Shown piece after piece: positions 34,338-43,227 of a stretch of 64,000 nucleotides of DNA. Numbering within the stretch: position 1 is the first letter of the stretch; each line of letters starts with the position of its first letter. The stretch comes from Falsiroseomonas oleicola (GTDB lineage: Bacteria; Pseudomonadota; Alphaproteobacteria; Acetobacterales; Acetobacteraceae): the NCBI RefSeq assembly GCF_019029495.1, contig NZ_JAERQM010000003.1:248001-312000 (forward strand), in the 5' to 3' direction. A program made the position numbers and the translations under genes. The notes under the pieces are model-generated. The model made no database searches, had not been told where the DNA came from, and saw only the letters and a list, made by a program, of their open reading frames with translations.

Positions 34338-36929
34338 TTAGTCGGGGAGGGCGGCGAGGCGGGCGAGGAGGCGATCGCGGAGGGTGGTGGCTGTGCCGAT
34401 GTCGTAGTCGGCGCCTGCGCGGTGGTATTCCTCCAGGGCGTCCTCGACATGGCGCAGAGCGGCCGACCAGTGGCCGCGCGGTGCTTCCCGCTCGCCGAAG
34501 GCTTCTTCGGCCAGGGCCAAGTTTTCCATGGTCAGTGCCCAGAGGTAGGGCAGGCCTGTGCGGGTCCTCTCCTCCAAGGCGAGGCGATAGGCGGCCACCG
34601 CCTCCTCCAGCCGCGCCGTCCCGCTCTCTCGCCCCCCGAGCGTGGCGAGCGCATTGCCGAGGTTGTTCTGCGTCGTCGCCCAGTCGAGCGGCAGGCGGTC
34701 GCGGGTCCACTCCTGCAAGGCGAGGCGATAGGCCGCGACCGCCTCCTCCAGCCGCGCTGTCCCGCTCTCACGCGCCCCGAGCGTGGCGAGCGCATTGCCA
34801 AGGTTGTTCTGCGTCGTCGCCCAGTCGAGCGGCACGCGGTCGCGGGTCCACTCCTGCAAGGCGAGGCGATAGGCCGCCACCGCCTCCTCCAGCCGCGCCG
34901 TCCCGCTCTCACGCGCCCCGAGCGTCCGGAGCGCACTGCCGAGGTTGTTCTGCGTCGTCGCCCAGTCGAGCGGCACGCGGTCGCGGGTCCGTTCCTCCAA
35001 GGCGAGGCGATAGGCTGCCACCGCCTCCTCCAGCCGCGCCGTCCCGTTCTCACGCGCCCCGAGCGCGGCGAGCGCAGTGCCGAGGTTGCTCTGCGTCGTC
35101 GCCCAGTTGAGCGGTACGCGGTCGCGGCCCCTCTCCTCCAAGGCGAGGCGATAGGCCGCCACCGCCTCCTCCAGCCGCGCCGTCCCGCTCTCACGCTCCC
35201 CGAGCGCGGCGAGCGCAGTGCCGAGGTTGTTCTGCGTCGTCGCCCAGTTGAGCGGCACGCGGTCGCGGGTCCACTCCTCCAAGGCGAGGCGATAGGCCGC
35301 CACCGCCTCCTCCAGCCGCGCCGTCCCGCTCTCACGCGCCCCAAGCGTTTGGAGCGCATTGCCGAGGTTGTTCTGTGTCATCGCCCAGTCGAGCGGCACG
35401 CGGTCGCGGGTCGACTCCTCCAAGGCGAGGCGATAGGCCGCCACCGCCTCCTCCAGCCGCGCCGTCCCGCTCTCACGCTCCCCGAGCGTGGCGAGCGCAT
35501 TGCCGAGCAGATTGCCGGCAACGCCCCGTTCATCGGGCGTTGCGGCGATGGCACGCATCCGCGCGGCCAGGGCAGCGGCAACTTCCAGGGAGAAGTTGAC
35601 GCCCTTCGCGGTACCTTCTTCGTACAAGGCATCCCATCGCGCCTGGAAAGCCGCCGTCCAGGCAGGTCGCTCCGCATTGTCCAGGGCCACCAGGGCCTCG
35701 ATGCGGCGCGCGATGGCGGTGGCGTCCCGTCGCAGCGTGTCCTGAGCCATGCCGGCTTCCAACAGGCTGGCGCGGGAGCGTCGGAAGGAATCGCGTTGCT
35801 CCGCCTCCCGCCGATCCAACTCCGCCAGCCCGTCATCCACCGTCCTGGCCGCCGCGTCGAAGGCGCCGTCGCGGGTCTGGCGCGCCACCTGCGCCAGCAC
35901 CTGGTCCACGAAGGCATCCTCGTTGGAGGCCCGCTCCCCACGCCGGATCGTCGCCAGGGCAATGTCCACCGCCTGGTCCAGTGCGGCGATGGCCTGGTCG
36001 AGATCGGGCGCGTCCTCGTTCCGCAGACGCTTCGCCAGGGCCAGGATGGTCCGGCGCTCAAGCCCTTCCTCCTGCGCCCGCGCAACATGACCTCGCGCCT
36101 CCATTGCGGCCATGAGCTGCTCGACGATCTCGGCCGGCAGCCGCTGCTGGTCGTGTCGGAGTTCCTCCATGTTCCGACGCGTGGCCGCGGTGTCGGCGGC
36201 GATCTGCGGAAGGGCGCGCAGTGCCGCCGCATCGCCCGCCAGCGCATCCAGCACGGTGCCCATCCTGGCGCTGTCGTCGCGCAGGGCGGCGAGGCGCGAG
36301 ATGTCGAAGGCGATCTTGACCCGTGGCCGTTCCTTCAGCGCCTCCCGCACCAATTCACGGAAAACGTCACGCCAGCCAGGGATCGATTCTGTCTGACCCA
36401 TGAAGCGGGCGCGGAACTCGGCGGGCAGGTCTGGCACGCCGGCGGCGAGTTCGGCCCAGGCCGCAGCCTCGACCTCCGCGATCCGTTGGCGGGCGGCGGC
36501 GCTCGGGTCGCCGCTGCGCAGCAGGCCATCCAGGGCGCGTTCCATCTTCTCCACCAGCGTCTCGTTCGCCCGCACCGTCATGCGCGGGCAGAGGCCGATC
36601 TGGTCGCGCAGCCAGTCATGCGTGGCCTTGATGAAGGGTGGTGGGGCTGTGCCGCGCTGGTCGAAGCGGTCGGTTTCGTCCGCGATCTCGTAGGCGCGCA
36701 GGATCAGCAGGGTGCTGGTGAGTTGCAGCAGCCGCAGCGTGCGTTCCAGGTCATGGTTGGTGGGCACGCCGCCCGTGTAGCCGCGGACCCTGTCGGCGAC
36801 TTCCTCCATCACCTCGGAGACGCGCCGGCCGAACAGGGCGGCCAGCGCCGAATCCACGGCGCCGGCCACTTCCTTAGCCGCCTCGATCCCCAGTGCCCCG
36901 AAGATCGCACCGAATATCGGCACCGCCAT
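34338..36929 (-). CDS. Large TPR-array protein of unknown function
   Basis: This 863-residue protein has three parts. Residues 1-35 are glycine/alanine-rich and amphipathic ([20 protein letters not shown]). Residues 36-470 are mostly helical with long charged stretches, for example [20 protein letters not shown] and the coiled-coil-like [17 protein letters not shown]; no family was recognised. Residues 489-817 are seven 47-residue TPR units with the core [17 protein letters not shown], and a short helical cap ends the protein. No NB-ARC, protease or nuclease motif was seen. ATG 36929 is supported by AAGGAGGG upstream. It stands alone between convergent and divergent housekeeping genes. Confidence 0.75.
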   Translation of the reverse strand: MAVPIFGAIFGALGIEAAKEVAGAVDSALAALFGRRVSEVMEEVADRVRGYTGGVPTNHDLERTLRLLQLTSTLLILRAYEIADETDRFDQRGTAPPPFIKATHDWLRDQIGLCPRMTVRANETLVEKMERALDGLLRSGDPSAAARQRIAEVEAAAWAELAAGVPDLPAEFRARFMGQTESIPGWRDVFRELVREALKERPRVKIAFDISRLAALRDDSARMGTVLDALAGDAAALRALPQIAADTAATRRNMEELRHDQQRLPAEIVEQLMAAMEARGHVARAQEEGLERRTILALAKRLRNEDAPDLDQAIAALDQAVDIALATIRRGERASNEDAFVDQVLAQVARQTRDGAFDAAARTVDDGLAELDRREAEQRDSFRRSRASLLEAGMAQDTLRRDATAIARRIEALVALDNAERPAWTAAFQARWDALYEEGTAKGVNFSLEVAAALAARMRAIAATPDERGVAGNLLGNALATLGERESGTARLEEAVAAYRLALEESTRDRVPLDWAMTQNNLGNALQTLGARESGTARLEEAVAAYRLALEEWTRDRVPLNWATTQNNLGTALAALGERESGTARLEEAVAAYRLALEERGRDRVPLNWATTQSNLGTALAALGARENGTARLEEAVAAYRLALEERTRDRVPLDWATTQNNLGSALRTLGARESGTARLEEAVAAYRLALQEWTRDRVPLDWATTQNNLGNALATLGARESGTARLEEAVAAYRLALQEWTRDRLPLDWATTQNNLGNALATLGGRESGTARLEEAVAAYRLALEERTRTGLPYLWALTMENLALAEEAFGEREAPRGHWSAALRHVEDALEEYHRAGADYDIGTATTLRDRLLARLAALPD
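34479..35465 (-). repeat. Seven tandem 141-bp repeats encoding TPR units
   Basis: Seven in-frame units of exactly 141 bp (47 codons) lie head to tail. Each begins [15 protein letters not shown] and ends around LG-RESG. Units 1-6 are nearly identical at DNA level and differ mainly at the residues after LALEE (ESTRD, EWTRD, ERGRD, ERTRD, QEWTRD). Unit 7 is degenerate ([16 protein letters not shown]). This indicates recent expansion or gene conversion. Confidence 0.9.
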
Positions 36930-37065
36930 CGGCTGCCCTCCTTCACAGCCGAGGCTACCTTTCCGACTCCGTTCTGTCCCACTGATCTGGCGGACTCCCG
37001 AAAAAAGGAGGGGGCGCGGGGGAGTTCACTCCCCCGTCTTCATCCCCCGTGATACGCAGCGCCCC

Positions 37066-37818
37066 ATGATCGATTTCCCCGCCGGCTTCAAAGCCCCCTT
37101 CGTCCGTCCCTCTGGCCGTGTCGCCGATGCGATGCGGGAGGTGACTTTCACCCCTGGCGCCGCGCGGCATGCGGAGGGGTCCTGCCTCATCCGCTTCGGC
37201 CTGACGGAGGTGCTCTGCACCGCCAGTGTGGAAAGCCGGGTGCCGCCCTTCCTGCGCAACACCGGCCAGGGCTGGGTCACGGCGGAGTACGGCATGCTGC
37301 CGCGCGCCACCCATACGCGCGGGGACCGGGAGGCGGCGCGGGGCAAGCAGTCCGGCCGGACGCAGGAGATCCAGCGGCTGATCGGGCGGTCCTTGCGCGC
37401 CGTGACGGATCTGAAGGCGATGGGGGAGATGTCGATCACCCTCGACTGCGATGTGCTGACGGCGGATGGCGGCACGCGCTGCGCCTCCATCACCGGGGCC
37501 TGGGTGGCCCTGCATCTGGCCTTCCAGCATTGCGTGAAGATGAATGTGCTGAAGACGATTCCGCTGCGCGACCATGTCGCCGCGATTTCCTGCGGCATCT
37601 GGCAGGGCACGCCGGTGCTGGACCTCGATTATGAGGAGGACAGCAAGGCGGAGACGGACGGCAATTTCGTCATGACCGGCTCGGGCGGCGTGGTGGAGGT
37701 GCAGGCGACGGCGGAGGGTGCGCCGTTCAGCGAGGAGGAATTGCTGAAGCTGATGGGCCTGGCCCGCGCCGGCACCACCAAACTGTTCGAGATGCAGAAG
37801 GCGGCGATCCGCGGATGA
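37066..37818 (+). CDS. rph: Ribonuclease PH
   Basis: This 250-residue phosphorolytic exonuclease trims tRNA 3' ends. Seen: [20 protein letters not shown] near residue 17, [20 protein letters not shown] near 70, [20 protein letters not shown] with the phosphate-binding arginine, and [20 protein letters not shown] with the catalytic Asp. It overlaps rdgB by ATGA, giving the usual rph-rdgB pair. Confidence 0.95.
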   Translation: MIDFPAGFKAPFVRPSGRVADAMREVTFTPGAARHAEGSCLIRFGLTEVLCTASVESRVPPFLRNTGQGWVTAEYGMLPRATHTRGDREAARGKQSGRTQEIQRLIGRSLRAVTDLKAMGEMSITLDCDVLTADGGTRCASITGAWVALHLAFQHCVKMNVLKTIPLRDHVAAISCGIWQGTPVLDLDYEEDSKAETDGNFVMTGSGGVVEVQATAEGAPFSEEELLKLMGLARAGTTKLFEMQKAAIRG

Positions 37819-38432
37819 TTTTTCGGCGGCGGCTGACGGACACCCGGATCGTGCTGGCCTCGCACAATGCGGGGAAGGTGCGGGAGAATGCGGCGCTGCT
37901 GGCGCCGCATGGCATCGCGATCGTCAGCGCCAAGGAGCTTGGGCTGCCGGAGCCGGAGGAGACGGAGGATACGTTCCTCGGCAATGCCACCATCAAGGCT
38001 CTGGCTGCCGCCAGGGCCTCGGGGATGGTGGCGCTGGCCGATGACAGCGGGTTTTCCGTCGCCGCTTTGGATGGCGCGCCGGGCGTGCGGACGGCCGATT
38101 GGGCGGAGACGCCCGCCGGCCGCGATTATGCGATGGCCATGGCCAAGGTCGAGAAACTGGCGCGGCATGCGCCGGACCGGCGGGCCTGGTTCTCCTGCGC
38201 CCTGGTCCTCGCCTGGCCGGATGGACACACGGAGGGTTTTCTCGGCGAGGCGCATGGCGCCTGGATCTGGCCGCCGCGCGGCGGCAACGGCTTCGGCTAC
38301 GACCCGATGTTCGTCCCCGATGGCATGGCCGAGACTTTTGGCGAGATGACCGCCGAGGCCAAGCACGCCATCAGCCACCGCGCCGCCGCCTTCCGGCTGC
38401 TGGCCGAGGCCTGCCTGCCGCCGCCCGCATGA
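37815..38432 (+). CDS. rdgB: XTP/dITP diphosphatase (RdgB/HAM1)
   Basis: This 205-residue house-cleaning enzyme removes inosine and xanthosine triphosphates. Seen: [13 protein letters not shown] at 13-25, a metal-binding [34 protein letters not shown] near 72, and [15 protein letters not shown] with the nucleotide loop and [16 protein letters not shown]. It overlaps rph upstream and a small alpha/beta hydrolase gene downstream, in one operon. Confidence 0.95.
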   Translation: MIFRRRLTDTRIVLASHNAGKVRENAALLAPHGIAIVSAKELGLPEPEETEDTFLGNATIKALAAARASGMVALADDSGFSVAALDGAPGVRTADWAETPAGRDYAMAMAKVEKLARHAPDRRAWFSCALVLAWPDGHTEGFLGEAHGAWIWPPRGGNGFGYDPMFVPDGMAETFGEMTAEAKHAISHRAAAFRLLAEACLPPPA

Positions 38433-39166
38433 TCCGCGCGGCCCTGCTGCTTCTGCTGCTGGGCTGGCCGGCGAGGGCGGAGGAGGCCGGGCCGCTGCGG
38501 ACGGAAGCCGGCGTGCTGGCGCGGGATGCGGCGGCCACCGGCGCGCTGGTCTGGCTGCATCCGCACTACACCGAGGGTCAGCCCCCCGCGGCGCCGGCCT
38601 GGACGGCGCGGCTGGTGGCGGCGGGCTGGGACCTGTGGCGCTACGATCGCGCGGGCGGGCGGGATCCGTTGGAGGCCGGCGCGGCCGGGCTTGCGGCGGG
38701 CAGCGCGGCGCTGCGGGCGCGCGGCTATCACCGCGTGGTGTTGGTCGGCGAAAGCCGCGGCGCCTTCATCGCCCTGCTCGCGCTGCGACAGGCCGGGCTG
38801 GCGGATGCGGTGGTGCTGGCTGCGCCGGCCGCGCATGGCACCCGGCCGGAGCGACGGCCGCAGGCGCTGGCGGATTTCCGGGGCGCACTGGAGAAGGCCG
38901 CCGTGGCACCCGGACAGCGCCTGGCGCTGCTGCTGTTCCGGGACGATGCCTATGATCCCGACCCGGATGCGCGGGCCGCGGCCTTTCGCGCGGCGGTGGC
39001 ACGGGGCGGCGCGGAGGCTCTGCTGATCGACCGGCCCGCCGCGCCAACCGGGCATGGCGGGGTGCAGGAGGCGGATTTCGACCGGCTGTTCGGCGCCTGC
39101 CTCGCCGCTTTCCTGGATTTTTCCCGGACCCCGCCCTGGGCCGCTCAGCCCCGTTTCAGCCAATAG
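38429..39166 (+). CDS. Secreted alpha/beta-hydrolase-like protein
   Basis: This 245-residue protein begins with a short Sec-type signal ([20 protein letters not shown]). The nucleophile elbow VVLVGESRGAFIALLALRQA near residue 110 gives GxSxG with Ser. LLLFRDDAYDPDPDARAA and a late PTGHGGVQEADF supply a plausible Asp and His. Overall it is a small serine hydrolase likely in the periplasm. ATG 38429 overlaps the rdgB stop. The 3' end overlaps the convergent GNAT gene by 22 bp. Substrate unknown. Confidence 0.7.
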   Translation: MIRAALLLLLLGWPARAEEAGPLRTEAGVLARDAAATGALVWLHPHYTEGQPPAAPAWTARLVAAGWDLWRYDRAGGRDPLEAGAAGLAAGSAALRARGYHRVVLVGESRGAFIALLALRQAGLADAVVLAAPAAHGTRPERRPQALADFRGALEKAAVAPGQRLALLLFRDDAYDPDPDARAAAFRAAVARGGAEALLIDRPAAPTGHGGVQEADFDRLFGACLAAFLDFSRTPPWAAQPRFSQ

Positions 39167-39894
39167 ACGTAGCGATACTGCTCCCGCAGGCCGAGGCCGG
39201 CATTCATGGCGAGCGAGGCGGCATTGGCGCAGGAGACCTGGGCATAGGCCCAGTCCGCGCCCTGGCCCGCGGCCCAGGCGCCGGCGGCGGCCATGACGCG
39301 CTGGCCGAGGCCACGGCGGCGGAATTCCGGCCGCACCGCCAGGTCGAACAGCCCGGCGCAGCGGCCCTGGGCGGTGACGAAGGCGCTGGCGGCGGCCTGG
39401 CCGTCCACCATCAGCAGAACCCAGGCGGCGGGCACGCCGAGCAACTCCGCCATGCGGGCCTTCTCGGCGCGGCGGGCCTCCGACTGGTGCTCGGCGGTGG
39501 CGACCACCTCCATCCAGTCGGGCTCGGGGCCGGACAGGATGCGGGCGTCCGGGTCGGAGCGGGCGAAGCCGGCCAGCGGGCCGGTGATGACCTGGCTTTC
39601 GTCATGCGCGGTATAGCCGCGCGCCTGCAGCAGCCCGGCCAGCCCCTCGGGGTCCAGCGCGGTGGAGCGGAAGCGGCAGACCTGGCCGGCGGATGCGTAG
39701 AACGCCTCGATCCGGGCGATGCGGGCGGGCAGTTCGGGGTCCGGGCCCGGGTCCAGCCCGCAGGCGGCATTGGCGCGGCCGGTGCCGCCCAGGAAGCGGC
39801 GCACCACGAAGGGGCCGTCGAAGGCCAGGATCGGGGCGGGCACGGCGGAAAGGGTGGCCTGCTCGATCTCGAGCAATGTGGGCGGCGCGGTCAT
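39145..39894 (-). CDS. GNAT-family N-acetyltransferase
   Basis: This 249-residue protein has an N-terminal substrate-side half and a C-terminal GNAT core. The acetyl-CoA loop is AVRPEFRRRGLGQRVMAAAG near residue 189, followed by YAQVSCANAASLAMNAGLGL and REQYRYVYWLK, which resemble the end motif of family members with G-xx-Y-Y. The acceptor is unknown. It overlaps the HD-domain gene by ATGA, and runs tail to tail into the secreted hydrolase. Confidence 0.82.
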   Translation of the reverse strand: MTAPPTLLEIEQATLSAVPAPILAFDGPFVVRRFLGGTGRANAACGLDPGPDPELPARIARIEAFYASAGQVCRFRSTALDPEGLAGLLQARGYTAHDESQVITGPLAGFARSDPDARILSGPEPDWMEVVATAEHQSEARRAEKARMAELLGVPAAWVLLMVDGQAAASAFVTAQGRCAGLFDLAVRPEFRRRGLGQRVMAAAGAWAAGQGADWAYAQVSCANAASLAMNAGLGLREQYRYVYWLKRG

Positions 39895-40460
39895 GCCTCG
39901 GCGGCCAGCCTTGCCATGGCGTCGCGATAGGTGGCGTCGAACAGCGCGTCCAGCCCCGGATTGGCGCCCTTCAGCCCGGCGGCGACGCGCCCGGCCCAGC
40001 CGACATATTCCACGCGGCGGGCATGGTCCCAGCCCGAGGGCGGGCTGGCGGCGATGGCACGCAGGTTGGATATCTTGTCCGCCAGCTTCAGCATCTTCGC
40101 CCCGGGCGTGCGGCTGAGCGCGTGGCGCACCTGCAAGGCCTTGCGGGATTCCTTGGGCAGGGATTTGTCATCCGTCGCCTCCGCCACCAGGCCGGCGACC
40201 GTCTCGCCGAACTCGGCGACCAGGCGGGCATGGGTGATGGGGTCGGGGTCGGTGTCGCTGTCCTCCACCGTGTCGTGCAGCAGCGCGGCGAGGATCGCCT
40301 CCTCCGGCGCGCCATGTTCGGCCAGAAGCTGCGCCACCTCGATCACGTGGTTCACATAGGGCTCGGCGGCGGCGCCCTTGCGGCGATGGCCGGCATGGAC
40401 GCGGGCGGCGAAGGCGGCGGCGCGCAGCAGGCGGGCGATGGGCGTGTCTTCGGCTGGCAT
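39891..40460 (-). CDS. HD-domain phosphohydrolase, SpoT/MESH1-like
   Basis: This 189-residue protein has the (p)ppGpp-hydrolase-type HD pattern: AGHRRKGAAAEPYVNHVIEV at residues 23-42, LAALLHDTVEDSDTDPDPIT near 58 (HD and ED), and MLKLADKISNLRAI near 123. It lacks a synthetase domain, so it is a small alarmone or nucleotide hydrolase. It is next downstream of rho, with a strong hairpin between them. Confidence 0.85.
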   Translation of the reverse strand: MPAEDTPIARLLRAAAFAARVHAGHRRKGAAAEPYVNHVIEVAQLLAEHGAPEEAILAALLHDTVEDSDTDPDPITHARLVAEFGETVAGLVAEATDDKSLPKESRKALQVRHALSRTPGAKMLKLADKISNLRAIAASPPSGWDHARRVEYVGWAGRVAAGLKGANPGLDALFDATYRDAMARLAAEA

Positions 40461-40492
40461 GGCGCGTGCGCGCTTGTCCTTGGGTAGGGGCA

Positions 40493-40517
40493 GGGCGCCG
40501 CGGCATCCGCGGCGCCC
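40493..40517. terminator. Perfect 11-bp GC hairpin downstream of rho
   Basis: Arms GGGCGCCGCGG (40493-40503) and CCGCGGCGCCC (40507-40517) pair fully around a 3-base loop. It begins 6 bp after the rho stop and ends 33 bp before the HD gene start. No U-tract follows on either strand, but the stem is the strongest perfect one seen in the window. Confidence 0.55.
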
Positions 40518-40523
40518 GCCGGG

Positions 40524-41798
40524 TCAGGTGTTCATCGCGTCGAAGAAGTCCTGGTTGGTCTTGCTGTACTTCAGCTTGTCCAGCAGGAATTCCATCGAAT
40601 CCTGGGTGCCCATCGGGTTCAGGATGCGGCGCAGGACCCACATCTTCGAAAGGGTCGCGCGATCCACCAGCAATTCTTCCTTGCGGGTGCCCGACTTGGT
40701 GATGTCGATCGCCGGGAAGGTGCGCTTGTCGGAGAGCTTGCGGTCGAGGATGAGCTCGGAGTTACCGGTGCCCTTGAACTCCTCGAAGATCACCTCGTCC
40801 ATGCGGCTGCCGGTGTCGATCAGCGCGGTGGCGATGATGGTGAGGCTGCCGCCTTCCTCGATGTTGCGCGCCGCGCCGAAGAAGCGCTTCGGGCGCTGCA
40901 GGGCGTTGGCGTCCACGCCGCCGGTCAGCACCTTGCCCGAGGACGGCACGACGGAGTTGTAGGCGCGGCCGAGGCGGGTGATGCTGTCCAGCAGGATCAC
41001 CACGTCCCGCTTGTGCTCGACCAGGCGCTTGGCCTTCTCGAGCACCATCTCGGTGACCTGCACGTGGCGGGTGGCCGGCTCGTCGAAGGTGGAGGCCACC
41101 ACTTCGCCGCGCACGGTGCGGGCCATGTCGGTGACTTCCTCGGGGCGCTCGTCGATCAGCAGGACGATGAGGAAGACGTCGGGGTGGTTCGCCGTGATGG
41201 ACTTGGCGATGTTCTGCAGCATCACCGTCTTGCCGGTGCGCGGCGGTGCCACGACCAGGGCCCGCTGGCCCATGCCGATGGGGGCCACCAGGTCGATGAT
41301 GCGGTGGGTGTAGTCCTTGGTCGGACCCTTCGCCACGGCCTCGGCCTCGGGGTTTTCCATCTTCAGGCGCCGTGTGGGGTACAGCGGCGTCAGGTTGTCG
41401 AAGTTGATGCGGTGCTTGAGCGCCTCGGGCGGCTCGAAATTGATGGTGTCGACCTTCAGAAGGGCGAAGTAGCGCTCCCCATCCTTCGGCGCCCGGATCT
41501 GGCCTTCCACCGTGTCGCCGGTGCGCAGGCCGAAGCGGCGCACCTGGGCGGGGGAGACGTAGATGTCGTCGGGGCCGGGCAGGAAGTTGGCCTGCGGGCT
41601 CCGCAGGAAGCCGAAGCCGTCCGGCAGGATTTCCAGCGTGCCGTCGCCGTAGATGGCCTGCTCGTTCTCCGCGAGCGTCTTCAGGATCGCGAACATGATG
41701 TCCTGCTTGCGCAGCGACGACGCGTTCTCGACCTGAAGGGACTCCGCGAAGGCGAGGAGGTCGGCCGGGGACTTGGCCTTGAGTTCGGATAGATGCAT
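40524..41798 (-). CDS. rho: Transcription termination factor Rho
   Basis: This 424-residue hexameric RNA-dependent ATPase begins [20 protein letters not shown], like the E. coli start. RNA-binding GFGFLRSP at 61-68 is followed by [12 protein letters not shown]. Walker A is APPRTGKT at 184-191, Walker [18 protein letters not shown], the Q-loop region [20 protein letters not shown], and the R-loop [13 protein letters not shown] 41798 is chosen by family match; a longer frame upstream lacks conservation. A 12-bp palindrome sits right before the start. Confidence 0.96.
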   Translation of the reverse strand: MHLSELKAKSPADLLAFAESLQVENASSLRKQDIMFAILKTLAENEQAIYGDGTLEILPDGFGFLRSPQANFLPGPDDIYVSPAQVRRFGLRTGDTVEGQIRAPKDGERYFALLKVDTINFEPPEALKHRINFDNLTPLYPTRRLKMENPEAEAVAKGPTKDYTHRIIDLVAPIGMGQRALVVAPPRTGKTVMLQNIAKSITANHPDVFLIVLLIDERPEEVTDMARTVRGEVVASTFDEPATRHVQVTEMVLEKAKRLVEHKRDVVILLDSITRLGRAYNSVVPSSGKVLTGGVDANALQRPKRFFGAARNIEEGGSLTIIATALIDTGSRMDEVIFEEFKGTGNSELILDRKLSDKRTFPAIDITKSGTRKEELLVDRATLSKMWVLRRILNPMGTQDSMEFLLDKLKYSKTNQDFFDAMNT

Positions 41799-42100
41799 GT
41801 GCGGACGCGTCCGTCGTGCGCGAGGAAGGGGGCCTGGGGTCTCGGTCTGGCCCTCTGCCGCCGCCGCTGCGCGTGGCGGGGTGAAGGCCATTCCCGCGCC
41901 GCGATCCCGTTGCACGGGCTGGGTTGCGGCGACCAGGAGAAGTCTGAGGAGAGGAGGGACCAGCTACGCCGCAGAACGCGACGCTACGCCGATTTGTCGG
42001 AACGACGCCATGACCCTATGGGCCACAGCCTGCACCGTCAATCCGCACATGGCGGTTTTTGGCGGGCTTTGCAAGCCGGGTCGCCCTGAAGGCGCGGCCG
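41799..42100. other. Leader region of rho, with 12-bp perfect palindrome
   Basis: No gene is seen in 302 bp between hemJ and rho. CGGACGCGTCCG at 41802-41813 is a perfect palindrome 3 bp before the rho ATG and could affect translation. On the minus strand this is rho's untranslated leader, which in other bacteria mediates autoregulation. A short stem (GGCTT/AAGCC, 42066-42078) lies near the hemJ end. Nothing else is clear. Confidence 0.35.
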
Positions 42101-42553
42101 TCAGAACGGCTTCACGATCACCATGATGACGATGACGATCATCAGCAGCGTCGGCGCCTCGTTCCAATAGCGCCAGGCGCGTTCCGTGCGCGGGCGGCCA
42201 TCGGCCTCGAAACGCTTGCGGGCGGCGCCCAGCATGCCGTGGAAGCCGGACATCAGCAGTACGGCCGTCAGCTTCATGTGCCACCAGCCGGCGGTCCAAT
42301 CCACCACGCCCGGGGTCAGCACCAGCGCCAGGCCGAGCACCCAGGTGGCGATCATCGCCGGGTTCATGATGGCCTTCAGCAGGCGGCGCTCCATCACCTT
42401 GAACAGCTCCGACCGCGGATCGCCGACCGGGGTCTGGAAATGGTAGATATACAGGCGCGGCAGGTAGAACAGCCCGGCCATCCAGGCGATCACCGCGATC
42501 AGGTGCAGCGCCTTGGTCCAGGGATAGAGCGGTGCCAGCAGGTCGAGCGTCAT
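42101..42553 (-). CDS. hemJ: Protoporphyrinogen oxidase HemJ
   Basis: This 150-residue membrane protein has the HemJ motif PWTKALHLIAVIAWMAGLFY with its conserved His near residue 17 and LPRLYIYHFQ after it. ERRLLKAIMNPAMIATWVLG and WWHMKLTAVLLMSGFHGMLG follow, with the second conserved His. Four helices are predicted. It catalyses the penultimate step of heme synthesis in many alphaproteobacteria. It overlaps the HAD gene by 4 bp and ends the hemH-HAD-hemJ operon. Confidence 0.93.
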   Translation of the reverse strand: MTLDLLAPLYPWTKALHLIAVIAWMAGLFYLPRLYIYHFQTPVGDPRSELFKVMERRLLKAIMNPAMIATWVLGLALVLTPGVVDWTAGWWHMKLTAVLLMSGFHGMLGAARKRFEADGRPRTERAWRYWNEAPTLLMIVIVIMVIVKPF

Positions 42554-43227
42554 GCCGCCAGCTCCAGCCCCAGCAGCCCGGGCAAATCCGCCATGTCGAA
42601 GAACGGCTCGGCGCCCACGGCGCGTAGCGCGGCGGGGTCGCCGGAATGGGCGAAGCCGAGCACGCGGCAGCCGGCGGCACGGCCGGCGCGGCTGCCGGTG
42701 ACGCTGTCCTCCACCACCACGCAGCGATGCGGATCGGCGCCGCAGGCCGCCGCCGCCGCGCGGTACATGTCCGGCGCCGGCTTGGGCTGGGCCACGTCGT
42801 CATAGGAGAAGGTGCGGCCCCGGAAGGTCGCGGCGAGGCCCAGCCGGCGCAGTTTGGTGGCCAGTTCGGCGCGGGAGGAGTTGCTGGCCACCGCCACCGG
42901 AATGCCGGCGGCGACAATGGCCTGGACGGCCGCGAGGGCGCCGGGGATCGCCGGCACCTCCTGCTCCAGCGACAGCAGCACGCGGCGCACGATGCCCTCG
43001 ACGAAGTCGCCCGGCACGCTGTCCGGGCCCAGCCGCGCCTCGATCAGCGGCACGATGCCGCGCCAGGACAGGCCGATGAAGCGGCGTTCCGCCTCCGCCG
43101 CGTCCATCTCCCAGCCCAGCTCGGTGATGGCCTGGGCGACGACCTGGTTGTGCATCGCCTCGCTATCGGCCAGCACGCCGTCGCAATCGAACAGCACCGC
43201 CTGCGGGCGGGCGATGGGCGGGCTCAT
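42550..43227 (-). CDS. HAD-superfamily hydrolase (phosphatase, beta-PGM-like)
   Basis: This 225-residue protein carries VLFDCDGVLADSEAMHNQVV near residue 11 (DxDG nucleophile), VAVASNSSRAELATKLRRLG near 106, and PKPAPDMYRAAAAACGADPH with the Lys and VVEDSVTGSRAGRAAGCRVL with the metal ED. The cap domain is helical like beta-phosphoglucomutase. Substrate unknown. ATG 43227 overlaps the hemH stop. It lies between hemH and hemJ, possibly only by transcript sharing. Confidence 0.87.
   Translation of the reverse strand: MSPPIARPQAVLFDCDGVLADSEAMHNQVVAQAITELGWEMDAAEAERRFIGLSWRGIVPLIEARLGPDSVPGDFVEGIVRRVLLSLEQEVPAIPGALAAVQAIVAAGIPVAVASNSSRAELATKLRRLGLAATFRGRTFSYDDVAQPKPAPDMYRAAAAACGADPHRCVVVEDSVTGSRAGRAAGCRVLGFAHSGDPAALRAVGAEPFFDMADLPGLLGLELAA

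Noticed and set aside
34479-35465. Tandem array considered as a CRISPR or satellite repeat
   Set aside because: Unit length 141 bp, no spacers, and an uninterrupted reading frame encoding TPR units.
34422-37052. 876-codon plus-strand frame opposite the TPR gene
   Set aside because: It mirrors the 141-bp repeats on the other strand and has no family motif. The minus-strand TPR reading with a strong ribosome-binding site is preferred.
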